Below, piece by piece: positions 59,231-64,000 of a stretch of DNA of 64,000 nucleotides. Position 1 is the stretch's first letter. Each line of letters begins with the position of its first letter. This DNA is from Cristatella mucedo. Its lineage: Eukaryota > Bryozoa > Phylactolaemata > Cristatellidae. The notes under the pieces are model-generated. The model did no database searches and was not told the DNA's origin. It was given only the letters and a program-made list of their open reading frames with translations. The position numbers and the translations under genes were made by a program. Location of the stretch: NCBI GenBank assembly GCA_009760855.2, contig WPIO01000090.1:846001-910000 (forward strand), written 5' to 3'.

Positions 59231-59944
59231 TACCCCAGCTAGAAAAATAACTGATATACCGGCCAGAGCACTCAATAAAAATCTTTTCGGCCGTTTAAAA
59301 TATCGAATTTCGACGCACTTAACCCGGTAAGAATATATGTTTGCATTAAGTGCTTTCTGTCAATCTGCATAGCAAATCGTGGCACTGCTGATGAAACTAT
59401 GTCTGTCGTTCTAAACCACTGAAATATATAAGGTAGCCTGTTCATGGATGCGTGCATATTGTATTATTTTGTAACTATAACTGAGTTGTTATTGCAGTTC
59501 ACAATTTATACAAAAGTAATACAACCACTCACAGCCATTTTTTCGACAGACTTGCATATATTTTGAGACGCAGTGTTGACGGTGCTGGTCAAACATTTTG
59601 GAGCAATAATTTGGATATTTTTTTAATCTGAAAGTACATTTACCGTGGCTCTCGGTTAATTTGAAGGAAGCCAATCTAAAATAAATGTTTTCTTAACGGC
59701 ATTTTTTAATCGCTACTTGAGCTTCACATCAAACCAGTTGAATTCAAAACATCTTAAGTAGTGACAAAGAGAAACGGAAGCATGATTCACTATTATTATG
59801 ACCTTAGCTATAGCCAATCACTACTTAAAGTGATGAGTAACAGCGGTAGATATTAGAATCCAATTGCCACCGACTCCTACCAGGAGCATATCCAATTGTT
59901 TGTACTTCTGATATTTATGTGGCTTTATTCTATGCTATAATAAT

Positions 59945-60870
59945 CATAGTAATAAAAATAATAATACACTCTATAAAGCGCCCTCTGAGATCTCAATATC
60001 CTGCTATGCACTTTACATTGTCGAATAGTAAGTGGAAATGTCATGCTTTATAAACAACATGAATAAAATGGTTAGGAGTGACAAACACAGGGTCAGCATG
60101 CAAATTTGGTTAGTGGCAGCATGCAAACAGTTTCAGCATGCATAAGCACATAAAGGACGAGTCACAGAGACCCAGTAACTGCTTTCAGTAATGGGTGCTT
60201 CTTTAATTTCTTTTTACTTGTGGTCAGTTCAGGGAATATCGTACCAGAAGTCGGATTTGAGTTCCAGGCTTGGGAGCATACGAACTAATGGCATGGTCTC
60301 CAAATGATGAGGTTAATACAATCTATTGGTAAACTTTATTATTCCAAAACGAGGGTGGTACGATACTTGACATGGGGGAGTAAATCTTATAGTTAGGCTG
60401 GAGCCAAAGAACGAAAGAACGTAAAAGTAAGTGATTAAACTTTGAAGTCCATCAGTTGCTTGACTGGTAGCCAGTGCAGGTCGGTGATAAGTGGTGTGAT
60501 GTGGCAACTGCGATGCTCACAACAGACAAGCCTAACTGCAGAGTTTTGTACCAGCTGCAAGCGCCTGATTGCACATGCTGGTAGGCCAACAAGCAGTGAG
60601 TTACGGGAGTCAAGACGGAAAGACAGAAATGCATGGACCAAATTAGTTGTGGCATCCCAATCGAAACAAGCCCGAATTTTAGAAATGCTATATAGCTGAA
60701 AGTATGCAGATTTGATTGTGGAGCTGATGTGGTCGTCTAACGAGAGGCTACTTTGGAACATGACGCTTGGTTTTCGTTTTGATTCAACAGGAAACATCCT
60801 GGCAGAGCCGATTTTGAGCCATAGCCTTGTCACTTTCTGACTCACACTTGGTTCGCCTATGACTAGTGCT
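59945..60870 (-). mobile_element. L2-A retrotransposon fragment
   Basis: The reverse-strand tail 'aataaaaataataatacac' is at about 59950-59972. The frames at 60435-60845 (136 codons) encode 'LKIGSARMFPVE', 'SLSLDDHISSTIKSAYFQL', 'LVHAFLSFRLDSRNSLLVG' and 'LQLVQNSAVRLVCCEHRSCH'. 5' truncation is near 60870, in the 'MGKPSV' region. Confidence 0.85.
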
Positions 60871-62600
60871 ACGTAACAATCTCAGCTGCAGAATGACACT
60901 GTAGTCTTGTGACGTAGCTCTGGTCGTAACGTGAGGCAACTGCACACTTCATACTTGAAACATGCCGAAGAAGATGCCAACACCATTCGTCAGCCAGGAT
61001 CATCTCATGTTAGGCATTCTAGGAAAAGGATCAACTGGCTGCGTGTGGTCAGTGCTGCGTTTTATTCTATTCTATATCTTCCGATTCTTAGTACAACTTT
61101 TGGTCTTGGCGTAAATCTGAGTTATATTTTGATAAATTGCATTCCTCATAAATTCAAAACAATTTAGCAAGCTGTCTTGCATAAAAGTTAATTTATGCTT
61201 GCATGTATTTCTTTTTACTTAAAAATGCTTAATAGGCGAAGGCTCTATTCTTTAAGTATTCGCAGCTTCATAAATTTACCTCGAGCGATTAACAAATCTG
61301 CTTTTCTTGAACAAGTGATACAGCATCTAACTATTTAAACAATTAAGACTCAAATATTTTTAAAACTTGTTATTCTCTTCAGCCTGGAATTCGACTTCGA
61401 ATGAGACTTAAGAATTTTGCTGCTGATATTTACCCACTACTTATGCTTCAATCAATGAAGTGGTACTACGCACTCCTTAATGCGGCAAAATATAAAATAT
61501 ATTGCAATTAAAATATATTGCACTCAATTACAATACTGCCGGGCATTTTTGTGTCCATATGACTAACTGGGGTAAAAAATAGCCGTCTATTTGAATGATT
61601 TGCAATTATTTACAGATCTGCACAATCATTTACAGATACAGATTTAGAGGGAATCATATGCTGCGTGACACTATTCTGTATTCTAGCTTAAGAGCTGGAA
61701 TTTTTCACACAATGGATTTTTGGGTCCGCTGGACTTTAATCATGACCATGTTAAAAGAATTCAAGGTGAAACTATGACCTGCTTATAAAACTAATGTTAT
61801 GGCAAAATCTATCAAATCTGACAAGAGAGCGTTAATTATACGCATTCGTGTGTTTTTTCTAATGCGGCCGCTGATGTTTTTTAATTGATCCTAAGGATAG
61901 GGTTTGCCGAGTAATAAATCCCACATTAACATTGTCTTTTTAATTCTGAGGAAATGCTTTGGACTCTCTGGTTGTTAGTCAGCCTATTTTGAGCTGTCTT
62001 CACGCTAAAGCTGAACTGAATTAAATGCTATATTCCTAATGAACGCTGGGTACAAAATGGCCGAGCTAAGAAAAAACGATAATAAATGAACTTCTTAGCC
62101 ACGGTGCCCTTTCTGTCGCCGGTTATAGAGCCTTTAAAATATCCCAACTCGGCAGTTATATTTGCATCTTCTGGATTGGATGAACTGTTTCCTCTAAGCG
62201 TATGATCTACTCTCAGTAAGATCAGCCGTCAAAAATTGACAACCCTCGCCGGCGTCCCATAAGTCACAATCACAAAGGTTATCTCACGATTTCAATACAA
62301 TGTACGTTGCATGCTAGCTTTCCGATATATAATCTCAGGAAATCTTATAAATCTATGGACAAAGCTCTCACTTTTCACTTACGGAATTCTTCGTCTGCCT
62401 ATCGAGGTCAACGCCCTCCCTGTTACGTTAAGCCTCGTCGGTACTAGCTCCCCGTTCCGAGTGCGATACAAAAGACAAACCTTTCACCAAAGTAATGAGT
62501 CATTCTTCGTTGACAGGCATTGCCTTAAAATCGTTTGCTAGACACCGGAAGGCAAATTATTATTGTCTTTTCATACAAGCAGCACTACTGTAGCATAAAG
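60870..62600. other. No gene supported; possible promoter-like relic near 61.9-62.2 kb
   Basis: AT-rich. The sequence around 61984-62050 ('cagcctattttgagctgtctt') weakly resembles the region upstream of the intact defensin gene (about 10095-10160), but no exon follows convincingly. Confidence 0.35.
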
Positions 62601-62626
62601 TGCATGGCTAAGTGTCGGTTCGTCTT

Positions 62627-62835
62627 AACTGCACTGAAGCACATCGCAGGTCTCAGTATTAGCTTCACGAAAGCTCTTCACGCAGTTAGAGAAATAAAAT
62701 ACTTGTCATAGAGATAAAAACGTAAGCTCTGACAGCTAGATCGTGCCAGTTATTTACCTGGCGAAACTAGTGGTGAGTCGAGCGAATGATGCCGTAGGAA
62801 CTTTTACATTTTACATTTTTCTTGCAGTGATCCAG
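62627..62835 (+). pseudogene. Broken copy of a kinase-like exon
   Basis: From about 62630 to 62714 it matches the exon at 63523-63652: 'ALKHIAGLSISFTKALHAV', then 'REIKYLS' and a TAG caused by a deletion of a few bases just before the exon end. The donor 'aacgtaag' survives, as does about 110 bp of intron flank shared with the other copy. The 5' part of the exon is not recognisable. It is disabled, so it is a duplicated exon relic. An L2-A follows at 62840. Confidence 0.6.
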
Positions 62836-62839
62836 CTTA

Positions 62840-63512
62840 CTTTTAGTTTGGCCTACGAGCATGTGCGGTCAGACGATTGCAGCTGGTGCAAAATTCTGCA
62901 GCTAGGCTTGTCTGTCGTGAGCGTCGCAGTTGCCACATTACTCCACTTCACGCCGACCTGCACTGGCTACCAGTCAAGCAACGGATTGACTTCAAGTTTT
63001 TGTCGCTCTCTTTTAGGTCACTTCATTCTTTGGCCCCAGCCTATGTCTCAGACGTAATCCCCCATCAGGCCAAGCATCGTACCACCCGCTTTTCGGAATC
63101 CAACAGCCTAGAAATACCCCGTACAAACCTCAAATCCTTCGGAGACCGTGCATTTAGTTCGTATGCTCCCAAAGCCTGGAACTCCCTCCCGACCTGCGTC
63201 AGAACATCCCTGACCTGACCACATTTAAACATAATTTGATAACACACCTATTTAGGACAACATTTAGTGGGCCCTGTGATTCTTTCTTCATGTGCCTATG
63301 CGTGCTGAGACTCTGCATACTGCCACTAACCACATTTGCATTCTGACCCTGTGCATGTCACCCATAACCATGTTATTCATTTTGTTTGTTTGTCAAGCAT
63401 GATTTTACTCACCATTCAATTGCATTTCCCTTTGCAGCAAATGCAAAGCACTCAGAGAGAGATTGAATTCTCTGAGGGTGCTTTATCAAGTGTATTATTA
63501 ATAATAATATAA
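62840..63512 (+). mobile_element. L2-A fragment between the two kinase-like exons
   Basis: Plus strand. It starts in the 'LAYEHVRSDDCSWCKILQL' overlap of the LINE C-terminus. The frame at 62877-63218 is 113 codons long, ending 'SYAPKAWNSLPTCVRTSLT'. It then carries the full 3' untranslated end and a tail of 'tattattaataataatata' type to 63512. It is one of the least diverged copies. Confidence 0.9.
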
Positions 63513-63522
63513 TTCTTAACAG

Positions 63523-63652
63523 GAGGGCTCGAGACAACCGAAGACGCAAAGAGTTTGCACTGAAGCACATCACAGGCATCAGTACTAGCTTCACGAAAGC
63601 TCTTCATGCAGTGAGAGAAATAAAATACTTGTCTTTACTCAGACATAAAAAC
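63523..63652 (+). CDS. Internal exon of a CMGC/MAP-kinase-like protein kinase
   Basis: Acceptor 'ttcttaacag' ends at 63522 and donor GTAAGT starts at 63653. The 130-bp exon enters in phase 2 (one base completes the first codon) and leaves in phase 0. The 43 residues carry kinase N-lobe marks: 'ARDNRRRKEFALKHI' with the ATP-binding Lys, then 'AVREIKYLSLLRHKN' with the helix-C Glu. The Lys-to-Glu spacing of 18 fits MAP and cyclin-dependent kinases. The glycine loop would lie in an upstream exon and the catalytic loop downstream. Neither is in the window, so the gene may be truncated or continue past 64000. The exon is intact, but a repeat-rich intron (L2-A ends 10 bp before) means activity is unproven. 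Confidence 0.55.
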
Positions 63653-63766
63653 GTAAGTTCTGACAGCTAGATCATGTCAGTTATTTACCTGGCGAAACTA
63701 GTGGTGAGTTGAGCGAATGATGCCGTAGAAACGTTTACATTTTCCATAGTTCTTGCAGTGATCCTG
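63653..63766 (+). other. Intron flank shared by both kinase-like exon copies
   Basis: It is nearly identical to 62715-62830 ('ctgacagctagatc', 'acctggcgaaactagtggtgag', 'gcgaatgatgccgtag'). It ends at 'cttgcagtgatcc', where the two copies diverge into an L2-A and an L2-B respectively. Confidence 0.8.
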
Positions 63767-63895
63767 TTGGCTACCGAATGCGTACCGAAAGCCGCTTAGG
63801 CTGTTCGTTCGCTATTACAAAACTCTCCTGCGTAACACCCACATGGTCTTTATGACTTTGTGGAGTTACTGACGGAGATACATTACATCCTTACT
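63767..63895 (+). mobile_element. L2-B 3' end fragment
   Basis: A plus-strand 3' end of subfamily B: 'ggctaccgaatgcgtaccga', 'ctcctgcgtaacacccacatgg' and the tail 'gagatacattacatcc'. It is about 130 bp and well preserved. Confidence 0.85.
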
Positions 63896-64000
63896 TTTTT
63901 CAGGCGAGAGTTTACGCAGTGCCTTCGGCGTCGTGAATATTTCAGATATTCACAAAGCATTGCAACAGCTTTCCAATTGTATTTGGTCAGATGCACTTGA

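Overview
The window looks like non-coding-rich nuclear DNA of an invertebrate animal. It is AT-rich and has no bacterial gene packing. It is littered with 5'-truncated CR1/L2-clade retrotransposons, tRNA-derived SINEs, a pogo/Jerky-type DNA transposon relic, a Polinton/Maverick-like relic and long microsatellites. The few plausible host exons have GT/AG splice sites. The species cannot be named from the sequence.

Left part (about 1-25 kb): a tandem array of old duplicated blocks (duplicons), about 7-9 kb apart (units at about 1.1-5.3, 8.0-13.0, 15.8-20.5 and 24.5-25.0 kb). Unit 2 carries the one gene I consider intact: a two-exon, 82-residue secreted beta-defensin-like peptide (CDS 10353-10482 joined to 10680-10798) with its own TATA box. 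Unit 1 keeps a wrecked copy, with a SINE in its promoter and an L2 inserted in its signal-peptide exon. Unit 3 has lost the gene. A separate decayed paralogue lies at 53.8-54.3 kb.

Middle (25-39 kb): a GC-richer patch at 25.4-26.1 kb, two L2 subfamilies, a 290-bp (TTTA)n tract, a broken pogo/Jerky transposase (32.5-33.9 kb) and a composite L2/SINE/L2 block that recurs at 56-58 kb. A third repeat family (D) occurs at 1-0.7, 37.5-38.65 and 46.7-48.2 kb.

39.6-42.5 kb: a compact, very AT-rich island unlike its surroundings. It has five frames in convergent or back-to-back order: a fibre-like protein, a zinc-ribbon protein, a Polinton-type integrase, a two-membrane-segment protein and a Cys-rich protein. 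I read it as a Maverick/Polinton or related virus-like integration. Most frames are interrupted by stop codons but almost never by frameshifts, and the integrase has lost one catalytic Asp.

Right part (43-64 kb): more L2 and SINE copies. At the far right edge are two copies of an exon encoding the N-lobe of a CMGC/MAP-kinase-like protein kinase, separated by an L2 insertion. Only the right-hand copy is open and has both splice sites. Long stretches (about 27-29, 30-31.5, 50.8-52.5 and 61-62.6 kb) show nothing I can support.
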